The notes under the pieces: model-generated
Seen by the model: the letters and a program-made list of their open reading frames with translations, nothing else
Databases searched by the model: none
Told to the model about the DNA's origin: nothing
Program-made: the position numbers and the translations under genes
Origin: Cinclus cinclus
Taxonomy: Eukaryota > Chordata > Aves > Passeriformes > Cinclidae
Assembly (NCBI RefSeq): GCF_963662255.1
Contig: NC_085050.1
Span: forward strand, 20,583,662-20,647,661
Length of the DNA: 64,000 nucleotides
Direction: 5' to 3'
Shown here: positions 1-10,800 of the stretch, piece by piece
Layout of the letters: every line of letters starts with the position of its first letter
Position numbering within the stretch: the first letter of the stretch is position 1

Positions 1-1559
1 ATAATCTTTAATTTTTAAGACATTTTCTTTTAGCATATTTTCGTATTACACATTTGAAATATGTGCATCTGTCATATTGCATATTCTGTAAAGCAGATAG
101 TGCAACAATATAATAAACATATATTTGAAAATATTATATAATTATATTTTATCTTCTTGATATCATTAATAGGTGTAACAGTCCTTTTCCTACCAAAAGA
201 CAAAGAGGTTTTAAATTATTATTTTGTTACTCTGTTTTGTGTTTGTGGCTTTTTTTTGTTTGGTTGTTTTTTTTTTTTCCTAAGTGTCCTCATTGCAGAA
301 AGATCCCACTTTCTTTATCATGCAGAGCTTGTCTTTCTGCAGAAAGGAACAGATCCATGCCCGAAAAACTGTGCTGTTATTTGTGGGCACAGATTGCCCC
401 TGCGGTTGAGGCTCAGCATGAAAGACCGCAGCAATCTCAGCTCAGCAGGGAGTGGGAGTGAGCCATGGGCTGAATGTTTCCTTTCAAGTAGGATTTGGAC
501 TTTGTCTAGCAAGATGAGGGAGACTGAGACTATCTGACAAGGCAAGGAATAGAGGACTTTGTACAGACCGGTAAGTTCTAAGGATAATATACTGTGTCTC
601 ATCTTCATCTCAGACAGTGTCCTATCAGATCTGAAGGTGGTAAATAAATACATGTTACAATGAGACACTGAGGAATATGAAAGCATTTTTTCTCCTACAA
701 GACCAAACTTCCGAGCTATGAAATCAGAAGTTCTAACTTCAGTTCAGGTTCAGGTCCCTACTTGGTTACAGGGATTCTGAATGTACATAAAAGGCTAGCT
801 GAGGGACAGTCTGCAAATCATTAAAATTTCAGTGTAAGAAACAGAAAATGAACCTAGAGTTTTTAAAATTAAACATTCAGGAATGGAGATGTTCTGGCTT
901 TGGTGACAGAAATCTGAGTCTTTTGATGAACCAGACTCATCTGACACCTTCTAAGGTCTCTAAAAGCTCTTAGACTCTTTAGTAGTGCTCTTAGTCTCCA
1001 GAATGCTCTCCAGACTCCTCTCCTAGAGAATGCAAACTTTTGCTAACAAGGTCTCAGCTTTCAAAAGTGTCTCATAAAAACACCATTCTTCAAATATCAA
1101 TACTAAATAAACTTCAAAAATTCTGGGAACCAAAGCTGATTGGTCAGAACCCAGAAATTCCATTCTACGCACATTTTGAATGTTTGTAGATGAACTGCTC
1201 TATTTTCAAACTTTATTATCTTCTGTAATTTCCTTTCAAAAATTGGGAGATGAGTAATCTCTTCATTCTGGAATGGAATAAATACCCCTCTTGACCATTT
1301 TTAATTCCAATATAATGAAAATTTTCATTTTTTACCTTTTCACATTTTTTGATACTGGCACACTTGTTTACAAATTGAAATGTTTAATTCTTTAAGTTTC
1401 ATGAAGGATTAAAGCACAGTAATGCTATTCTGCACTGAGGATAAATAAAGTAGTGATCAATTTTGGCTTTCAGTATAGAAAATATATATCCTAAGGTGAG
1501 GAATTCTCTGTAAATTGTGAAAGTCAGCAAAGTTGGAATAAGCCCTTCAGAGCATTTCC

Positions 1560-1586
1560 TTTTTTTTTTTTTTTTTTTTTTTTTTT
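1560..1586. repeat. poly(T) tract, 27 bp
   Basis: There are 27 consecutive T residues, followed by CCCC. No source element such as a CR1 or LTR is recognisable on either side, so whether this is a retroposed poly(A) tail on the minus strand or simple slippage is undecided. Confidence 0.95.
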
Positions 1587-2462
1587 CCCCTAGTCAAAGA
1601 TTAGATCATATCCTGGTGCATTAAGTTCCCATCCTTGCTTAGGAACTAATTTATTTGAACCATACTCACTCCAACCCCCAAAATATTAAGGAATCAATTA
1701 TTGTCTGTCTCAATTCAAACACATTTTTGTTTGTTTGTTTTTAATAGAAAAATGATCAAAAAAATCAGTAACTTAAATTATGCAATGAATGTTCAAAAGG
1801 TAAATTACAGGTCAGTTTAAAGTCCGTTATTATTCTGTCATCCTTGTTTCTGTTCTCCCTGGTGAGTCACTGAACCATGCCTCCATGCTGTAGATAGGGC
1901 AAACTATAAATCCAGTCATGCCCTTTTCTTCAGTTTTATTATGCTGCTAAATATTTAAATACTTGTCTTCAAAAATATTCTAATTACTTTACACTTTACA
2001 ATAGGAAATTAAGCCATTTACAAAGGACAAACTATTAATTTCCATAGTTTATTCTAAAGGGGAACACTGCTCCCTGCTCAGAATAGCTTTGTTATTTTCC
2101 TTCGTAGCAATCATGTATTACTATCAGAATAAGTCTTCTTTCTTTCTTCTTCTTTTCCTTAGGTCCCCTTTAGACTTACTGTTTAAGAAGGACAAAGACA
2201 ACTTTTTAAAATTCTGTTTATGTTCTTGGGAAATGTCACTTGTTTGGCAGGAATCCTAAACAGTAGCACAGCTTGATCCCCCTGCACAGCCCTATACACA
2301 GCCAGACCTGACATCAGGAAGCTTTTTCCATGACAGGCATAAATTAAGCTGAAACTTAGTTGCAGAATAATGGCTAATGTTTTATAGAATGGATAGTCTG
2401 CATGTTATATCTCTTTACTGGGTCAGTTCCCTCTTCTAAACTTACCTTAAAAGAGATAACAG

Positions 2463-2512
2463 AAAAAAAAAACAAAAAACAAACAAAACAAACAAACAAA
2501 CAAAACCAAAAC
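2463..2512 (+). repeat. A/C-only (CAAA)n-like tract
   Basis: This tract of about 50 bp is made only of A and C, mainly A-runs punctuated by single C (CAAA and CAAAA units). It lies 22 bp upstream of a G/T-only tract of opposite composition, so the two arms are roughly complementary. Confidence 0.9.
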
Positions 2513-2534
2513 AGATAGTTTCAAAGTTTTGCAT

Positions 2535-2610
2535 GGTTTGGTTTGTTTTTTTGGTTGGTTTGGTTTGGTTGGGGTTTTTCTTTGTTTTTTTTTTTTTTTT
2601 CTTTTTTGTG
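2535..2610 (+). repeat. G/T-rich (GGTTT)n-like tract with poly(T)
   Basis: A stretch of G and T with one or two C residues: GGTTT/GGTT units, then a T run of 16, then a shorter one. It is the composition complement of the A/C tract at 2463-2512. A short Phe/Gly/Trp-rich open frame across it is a by-product of base composition. Confidence 0.9.
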
Positions 2611-4275
2611 GGCGGGTAAGGGGTTTCCTTTGTTTAGGTTTGGGTTTGAGTGTTTTCCATTTATCTATTTTTGGGAAGGGTATATGGAAGAGGAGGTATT
2701 TTGTATTTCCCTTGAGGATTTACTATGAAACTACTTATTCAAAGCTGTGAATTGCTTTGCTGCAAGTGACCAGACTAATTTTGGCAATGCCTTGTGCACA
2801 GAAACTTTTAGAAACTTTACTGAAAAGTTTTAGAAAGTTCACAGCAAAAAGGTGAAGATGCCATCTGCTCATGTATAATTGAGCAACGCTATATTCAAAG
2901 GAGACCTTTTTCCCCTTCTTCCCCTCCCATATTGATAGAAAACAGTAATTACTGCTTTGTCAAATAAAAAGCTGAATCTGCCAAGAAGTAGGATTGAGAA
3001 GGGTATTCAGATAACAGAAATACTGGCTGGCCAATATCAATATTTCCTGTGACATAATAATTAACTGCTCAGTTGTAAAGTTGTCCTCAGTTTTATGGTA
3101 AAAGGCCAAGTGAACAAAGTCAGTGAGGGTGTCATTCTCTCTTCATGATGCCTTGCTTCCCACAGCATGTGGGCTTGCTGTTGTAATCCTAGGGACTGGG
3201 CAAGAGGACAGACAGCAGAAACAGCCCAAACACAAATACACCCACTTTGCAATAGTTTATTTTTAGCAGAAGTTTGATGTCGTGCTGTATCTGGATCTAA
3301 GTTGGGTGGATGCTTCAGGATGGTTGTCTGTTTAACAGGGACTTTGAGGGATTTCTGTACCGTACTCTGCCATATGCAGCTAAAATATGCAGAATAGACC
3401 AATATTGTGCTCTTTGTGGACAGACACAATAGAGGAACTGCTTTGATTCCTCCAGGGAAATATCCATTGTCATGTAATGCCTTTAATTCTCTTTACATAT
3501 ATAACATCACCATAGATGTTTAAGCAGCCACTTATTTAATTTAGTAAATAAGCATTTATGTGGTTATGCTTATTTCTTCATTGTATCTGATTATGATGTT
3601 GAACAAAAAGCAAAACTTTAATTTATGATTTTTTTAGCTATGAACACATTTTCACAAGAATGTAAAACCAAAAAAAAAAAAATTGTTTAGGAGGAAAAAT
3701 TGCCTTAGGGTTTTTTTTTTTTTTTTGCTTTCACTGATGCCTTTTCAGAAAGAGTCAATAAGCACTGGGAAACCAGACTTTAAATTACATCTTATAACTA
3801 TTTTGTTTTCCAGCCTAAGGCATCTTAGAACTAGAAAGTCCTTGACTTTTTCTGATTTCTTTTTTTAAATGAAAACATGATCTCAAGTGTTTTGAACATA
3901 CTACAGTTATTTCTAGAAAATTGATCCCTCTACTTTTGCAAATTAATGGATATTCAAGTATATTAAGGAATGAGATACTCAATGCTAATGGACAACATGT
4001 CTGATTGGAGGACAATATTAACTGAGAATGTGATCACACTTTTGAAAGCTTCTTGTTCCATCAGTAAACTAATTCAAAATAATGACCCTGCAAATTTCTT
4101 AATTAGAAGATACTACAGATACAAATATTATGTAGATCACAAACCCAAGGGGAATTTTTTTATATTAGCTACATATAGGTGTCTTATAAGTTTTTATGTG
4201 ACAAAGTCAATGAATTAAGTGATTGGGAAACACCACACCAGACACTTACCCCTTCTGAACACACAGTATTAAAAA

Positions 4276-4313
4276 GTTGAGCAATACTGCTCAACTCATC
4301 CTCAAAAGGATGA
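4276..4313. repeat. two back-to-back perfect hairpins
   Basis: The first inverted repeat has 8-bp arms GTTGAGCA/TGCTCAAC around a 4-nt loop (4276-4295). It is followed with no spacer by a second with 7-bp arms TCATCCT/AGGATGA around a 4-nt loop (4296-4313). The 12-mer TGAGCAATACTG occurs at 4278-4289 and again at 4311-4322, so the second hairpin lies between two direct repeats. No T-run follows, and this is eukaryotic DNA, so it is not called a terminator. Confidence 0.85.
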
Positions 4314-6730
4314 GCAATACTGGTAATCAGATAATTTTCTATTTTCTTTAATTTTACTTATACTATAAGCCTCTTTGCAGCTTTGTTGTGTGCTAAGTTT
4401 TCAAGAAATTTGTCTACTTAAACTTTTAAAGTTATCATTTTACCTAGAGAATTCAGTGGACAGCTTTTAATATTTGATGATAGGTATGCTATTCTATTCT
4501 AGAATCTAATTAAGTATTTGAAAGACCACTTCAAAGTAAATGAATCTTTAAAAAAAAAAAAAAAGACAGGTGGAGAAAACAAAGAAGGAAAGAGGAAAGG
4601 TAGGAAACTCAGGTCCAGTAGTTTATAGTTTCATTTTTTTGCCTAAAAGACTGAAGTTTCTCTCATGATCACATGCCTCATTATTACTTTTTCAAATTAG
4701 GCCACTGGAAGTTAAATGCTGTATTCATACCTATAACTCAGTCTGGATTTGAAGTAAATTAATTATTTTTGAAACTGAGCCTTTAGAGGCCATAGTTTAC
4801 TAAGTAATGTAAGGAAAAGTAATACTAATATGAACTAGATCTACCAGGCAAACCTAGATTAAATGCCTGTATTTTAGCAGAACAATTATTTTGGCTAATA
4901 TTTTGGTTTATAAGCCCTGTGTAATATTGATTTTCTCTATATATGTTTGTTCATAAACATGGGTAGAACAGACTGATTTTCTACATTGTAGGAAGAGTAG
5001 CATCATAAGGTATTATCCACACAGTAAAAAAATAAAATTCAAAAATCCAAATATTCCCTCTACCAAAACCCTTTCAGAAGAGTGAGGAATAGGTGGTCAC
5101 TAATGACTTTCTCACTTTTTGAGTAAAATAAGTTTATTACCTGGGCAAGGACTAAGCTGTCACAGCTGTGCTCTGTGCATCCTTCAGTGAATCTGAGCAG
5201 TGCCCAGAGCTAGCTATGATCAGCATTTGCCCATTAGTATCTAGGACAGTATTTACAGAAAAGGAAGCAAAAAATGAAAACCCACCAGGCATGTTCTGGA
5301 GACATCCAAAGCAAATAAGCATGAAGTAGACTTAGACAGGCTTGAAAGCCAGTGTACTTCATAAAAAATAGTGAGTTGGACTGTATAGTGACATCACATA
5401 TGACATAGTGAGTAGAAGGCAAAGTCAGCGGACATAGCATTCACCCATCCAAAAATCCCAAGAGAGTACTTGAAAATGCTGTCGGTCTATAGATTCCACT
5501 ACTTTGTGCACTTAGTAGGAAGGATGGTAACTTACTTTGAAATGTAGGAGACCACTGGAAAGCAGGACTCATAACAGTACTGGAAAGAATGCAAGGTTAG
5601 ACAGAAAATACTGAAAAAAGACTTCCTGGAAATAAAAGCAGTTTTGTGAAAACAAAAAGAAAGAAAAACAAACCAAGAAAACCCTCAACTCCTTACATAA
5701 TGGTTCATGTAGAATAGAAAAACTACTAAATAGAGAGTCAAAAGATGGCCAATAAATGTGTGTTTAGAGATTCACAGGGGATCTAAGTCTCTGCTTTGTC
5801 CAGTTCAGAACAGTTCATTGACTTGTTACTCTTCTGGTGGAAGTCACTAAGACAAATAGTACTGGAGGCTATCTTTTCCTGTCTTTATCTCTCATCTGTT
5901 TTTATTCATACACATGCATGAAACAGAGCACAATTAAAATATTTATTTTTGTTATTTTCTGGACTAGTACAGATTTCAAAACCTGAAAGTTTATGAAATG
6001 CACTTCTTGGTTTTCAGCACATGCTACACAGAAAATGAAATCTTAATTTTCAGCTAAATAATTTCTAAAGAGATAGAGTTATTTTGCTTTTGGATTTCAA
6101 ATGTCTAGGAAACCAAAAGAAAAATATATTGTAATATTTTTTAGTTTGGGGAATTTCCTGTCGTCTTCAAGTCACACTTCCTCATATCTTTTATTTGTCT
6201 ATATTTCATCCTATGAATTTATTTTTCCTTTCTGGGAACAGTTCTAAAAGAATATATGAAGAATCCTTCAAATCTAGTCCACTGCAATAGTGAATAATTA
6301 AATTGCAGAAAAAAAATATTTTTTTTTACAAAATGCTCTCAGGATTAAAAAATTCCAAAAATAAGGTGGATGGAATATGATTGGGTTTCCCTCTTTGACA
6401 CTATTTTTTAACAAAACCAGTGAGGCAGCTTCCTCTGAATATCTAATGTCTTTGAGGATTAGAGTCTTCACAGACAATCTAAAAATACAGTACATAAAAG
6501 CAAAACAAACAAACAAGCAATGCCTGAATAAAAGCAGAGCATCCTATTCAAACTGAAGGAGAATACCATGGCAGACCTTGTTTTTAAACTTGCACCTTAC
6601 AGATAAAGGCGTCAGTTTTCCTCTTTACACACTGTGGAATCATAGAAGGTACAGGAACTGATGAGCATATCTCAAACACTGAGAGTCGGACAGCTCTGGA
6701 GCCAGCCAAGAAATGTTGGTAAGAACACAG

Positions 6731-7384
6731 TGTGAGAGAGAACAGGATGTGGCAGGAGAATAGGAACATGCAGAGGTAGAACAACACTTTTTTGGGACAA
6801 ATGTCCTTGTTCTGGCTCCTGAAGTGGCACAGTACAGTAGAGGTACAGGAAAGTGAGGTCAAGAAGCAGGAATGGGCCACATGGGGAGATCAAGGTTATC
6901 AAAGACCCCCAGAGTTCTCCGAGCCACTTCCAGAACCACTTTTGTCTAGAAGAACGGACTCTGCATGATAACTAAGTTTGCATAGGCAGCAATGAATGTA
7001 TATCCAGAGCAGGGAAAATTGTCTATAAGATGGTACCCTCACAACACCTGGGAACACCAGGGCACCTCAGCACCACGGACCCTCCATTAGATGGATCGAC
7101 ATTCAGTCCAGGACTACTGATGTGCCTCTTCCCTCCTTTCTGTCTCTCCCTCTCTTACTATCTCCCCGTCTCCCCTACCTTTTTGTTCAAAACCCACTGC
7201 CAAGTGCTTCTAGTAGGAGATAAAGAACTAACTTACATCAGTTTCCACGCCAGGTATATAACACACTAACAAGTCTTTGTAAGTTTTTGCAGATCCTCTG
7301 GCTGATTTCCTTCCTTTTGAACACAAGCATCCATGAACCTTGGGTGCTCCCTTCCTGTTAAGGGTGGGACACTACACCCTCACA
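6731..7384 (+). mobile_element. probable ERVL-like LTR (solo), boundaries approximate
   Basis: This block is more GC-rich than its surroundings and reads like an avian endogenous-retrovirus LTR. It has a TATAAG element at 7024-7029, a long pyrimidine-rich stretch at 7105-7190, and a GATAAA poly(A)-like signal near 7218. The proposed ends form a short inverted terminal repeat, TGTGAG at 6731 and CTCACA ending at 7384. No convincing target duplication is seen (CACAG versus CATTG), and an alternative end after ACTACA at 7376 is possible. No gag, pol or env coding sequence flanks it. The family assignment is from recall and unverified. Confidence 0.55.
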
Positions 7385-7519
7385 CATTGTCCGCATATAT
7401 TAATAATCTATCTGTTATGCTTAATCTATATTAAAAAATAAAAATTCTGAATAGAAATTATTTTTATAATCTGTTTCCTTTACACACACATCAATACTCA
7501 CACTACCTTGGACATTATA

Positions 7520-7868
7520 TGTAGAAATGAGGAACAAAAGAGACAGACTTCCTTGGGCATTTGAAGGAAATCACTTTATTGTAGAAAACACTCTCTTTTT
7601 ATACTTATAAATTCTACCAGACATAACTAAAACTTAACAGAAGAAGGGCACTTATTGGCTGGCTCACCTGTAATCTGCTGTTCACATGTCTTATCACCCA
7701 ATTATCTTCTCATTCATATGGTGTCCACGTGTTCCTCCTCATAACTGCCTCTCACCCCCAACCGACTTCCAACCATCTAGTCTGCAGCTGAGCCTTCCTA
7801 CAGGACTTTCATAAAAACATAAAACATAAGCTTTAACAACTTTAACAAATATAACCCCCCATCCTACA
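7520..7868 (-). mobile_element. ERVK/alpharetrovirus-like solo LTR
   Basis: Read on the minus strand this is a 349-bp element with ends TGTAG and CTACA. It carries a TATAAAA box (plus-strand TTTTATA at 7597-7603) followed about 20 bp later by AATAAA (plus-strand TTTATT at 7575-7580). That close TATA/poly(A)-signal spacing and the length match avian alpharetrovirus-type LTRs. It is flanked by ATTATA (7514-7519) and ATTCTA (7869-7874), a 6-bp target duplication with one mismatch; 6 bp is usual for this class. No internal viral genes are present, so it is a solo LTR left by recombination. A short open frame across part of it has no meaning. Confidence 0.75.
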
Positions 7869-10800
7869 ATTCTATAAACAAATTTTCCAGGGTTACCTGA
7901 TGACCTCTTTGAGAAAAGAAGCAGGTGATTCCAAATCTTCAAACACTTGCAACTGTAATTCAAGCAATTGTATTTTGGTGTTCAAGAAGATTTGCAATAT
8001 AACCATTCTTATGTCTATTTTATACTGTCAATGAGAAAAAGAAATCAGTTTCCTAATTTCAAAGATGCATAACTGTAAACAAATTTCTTTACAGAAAACA
8101 GACCTGTCCTCAGTGATGGTCAGCTAGAATTTAACCTTATTATATAAGCTATCAGTCACTTCTATCTCAGGATGTGGAAAGTGATGTTTCAGAAAGAATT
8201 TAGAAAGAAAAGTGTTTTCCTAAATGGAAACTTTATCAAAAGATATCTAGCTTCAAGTAGCATCAATCTGAGAAAAATTATTCAAGAATATCAGGATGGG
8301 AAGTAGTTACAAATCACTGAAAACAAGGTTTAAGATGGAAGCAGTTATTAAAGGCTTGCTAACAGCAGGAACACTGATGTATCTGTAATTAATTAGAATG
8401 AATACAAAAGCAATATGCAAGCACCAGGTAGATGTTTTCTTTGCTGGAATACTATGTCACAAGTCAAGCTACTACAGAACTGTACTGTAAATGACTGTCT
8501 AATAGAGGTATAGCAAAATGTTCTTTTTCAGCAAACTACTAAGTCAATACCCAACCACCATAATAGTTTTCTGTTAACTTTCTTGCATCAAGAAACTGAA
8601 TATACTACCATGCTCATGGGACTGAAGAAGAGAAGGGAAAATGGACCAAAATTTCACAACTAAGCTTGAAGGGAATGTAAACAAAGATTCATAAATATAA
8701 AGTAATATTCTGAAAAGATTGAAATGTCATGATCTTACTCTAGGTAAAAACGACAGCTAGTGAAATACAAAAAGGAAATTGACAAAAAAAAATTTCTGCT
8801 CATTCTTGAAATGTCATGTACTAAAAAATTTTTCCATATGTCTTTGTCGGAGACAAGCATACCACAGGATAGTCAGACCCTGCACTGGCAGTTGAATGAG
8901 GACCTTATAACTTGTCAAGATAACTGCCACCTGTTCAAGTCTAAATTTCCTGTTAATATTATTCTTCTAATTATCACATTCTATTTCTGCGCTTTTAAAG
9001 GGAAAGCTCCTGCAACAAACCCTTTCTTCTGCCTTCCACCAGAAAGATATTTGAAAGGGATAAATAAACAAACACTTTTCACTTTTAATCTAGACAAACA
9101 AAGAGGACTGGAACAAAAAATTGTAGCAATGAAGACTGAAGATTAATATCAATTTTTTCATCCCCTATATGCAGTTTTTTAGGTATGGCTTTTCAGTCTT
9201 TTTTATTTCAAAAACCAAGCTGTAAATATAAATACATTCTGTTTCTGAAGAATACTGTAAGATAATGTTCTGAATATCTTACACAGTAGCATCATCATTG
9301 CTTTATGAATCTACAATCTCAGATTTCCCCACAAATATATAGTAGGAAAAGTAAGGATATTTGGTGATCAAGGGGATTGTTTACAGACTTATTATGTTGG
9401 ATTTTGTCCTCAAATAACAGACAAATCATTTTTAACCACCATGACAATTATGATCTAAGATAGGTTTTCCTTTACAATAATTTTCAATGTGGAATGGAAA
9501 CAAATTTGGAATTTGCAACAAAAAATTATTTTCATGAAAGTAATAAATTTTTTTGAGTTATTGTTTAGCACATAATATTCTAATGAAAAGAAAAAAATGA
9601 AATCCTTACCTTTTTTCAACAATTAGTAGCTCATTTACTCTGCCTAACATTTAGGGATTATTTTTTCGTAGTCTGTTCCTGTCTCCTAGCATAAAATTTA
9701 AAATCTTCCTAAGGTTGTTATTTCTGTAAGAAATAGAAGCTAAATTGCATTCACCTACCCACTGTCCCAGTTAACTGATCAGTTTATTGCTATTAAATAC
9801 TATGGGATTCTCCATAATCCTAAACAAAATCCACTGACGTCTATGACAATAAGTGCCTAGACAAATAGAGTAGGGATATAATGAAAAAAGTATAATGCAA
9901 TTTTATAAATATTCTGAATATACAGAATAATTGCTAAAATACAATATATAATAATATCAACACGAAATTAAGATTTTAATTGTTTTTTCAATCACTTGTA
10001 ATTTTTAATATTTGAAATCTTGAGCCTTTTAAGATCATGTTTCCAATGTTTTTAATATCTATTCTATCCAGAAATGTATCTTTAAATAAAAAATTGGTTA
10101 GTTTGTTTTAGTAGAAACAGATGGCAAGCATGAATTATGAACAGCTCAAAAAAGATCAGCCTTTGAGCTCATGTGTAAAGGAAGGTTTGGTTCTGATTAG
10201 AGTAAGATGAGCTCATGTTATATTTCCAGGATTTGTGGTAACGTGAAGCAAGTAACCTAAAACTAGGTTAATACATTAAGGAGTTGGTGTCGGTTTAAAA
10301 TCAATGTTTCAAGCAACAGATTACCAAACTGTTTATTTTTCTTTCACAATCAATAAAATTTAACACAATATATAAACACATTAATAAATAGGTTAGAAAG
10401 TCTGTTGCATAATGAATCAGATATTTTTTTTTCTGCATAAGTCTTGCTTCTCTGGAGTCTCAGAGAAACTTCTGCTTGGTTTTAGCAAGTGACCAAGACA
10501 GAGAATATGATTAAAACGATCAAGAAGATCTCTGATGTAGGCAAGTGAATATAAATTTTGCCATTATTTGTAAAAAGCCAAAGGCTTTGTATGGACAAGA
10601 AAAAGCAAAGTCTCAGTTACAGCCCAGATTTGCCTTGCTGCAAATTGGTTTCGGCTATTTTGAGGAAATGATGGGTTGCTCTGAGTCAGGGTTTGGCAAA
10701 GTAAATCTGAGTTGAACAGCAAGATGAAAATTTAGAAATCAATCTTCTTGAGGTATTTAATGAAAAATAGTGTGAAACAAGGATCCAAAATTCTTAAAAG

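Larger units (their letters stand above)
1..6730. other. AT-rich intergenic or intronic DNA, no gene recognised
   Basis: Both strands were read. Open frames here are at most about 120 codons, start in low-complexity sequence, and show no recognisable domain, signal peptide or repeat. The stretch holds a long poly(T) tract, a facing pair of A/C-only and G/T-only tracts near 2.5 kb, and a double hairpin near 4.3 kb, listed separately. Nothing else could be supported. An exon of an unrecognised gene or a conserved non-coding element cannot be excluded without alignment. Confidence 0.6.

Noticed and set aside
3061..3429. 122-codon minus-strand frame
   Set aside because: No recognisable domain, unremarkable composition, and no splice or start context beyond chance.
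4276..4313. Rho-independent terminator
   Set aside because: The DNA is eukaryotic, no T-run follows the stems and no gene lies upstream.
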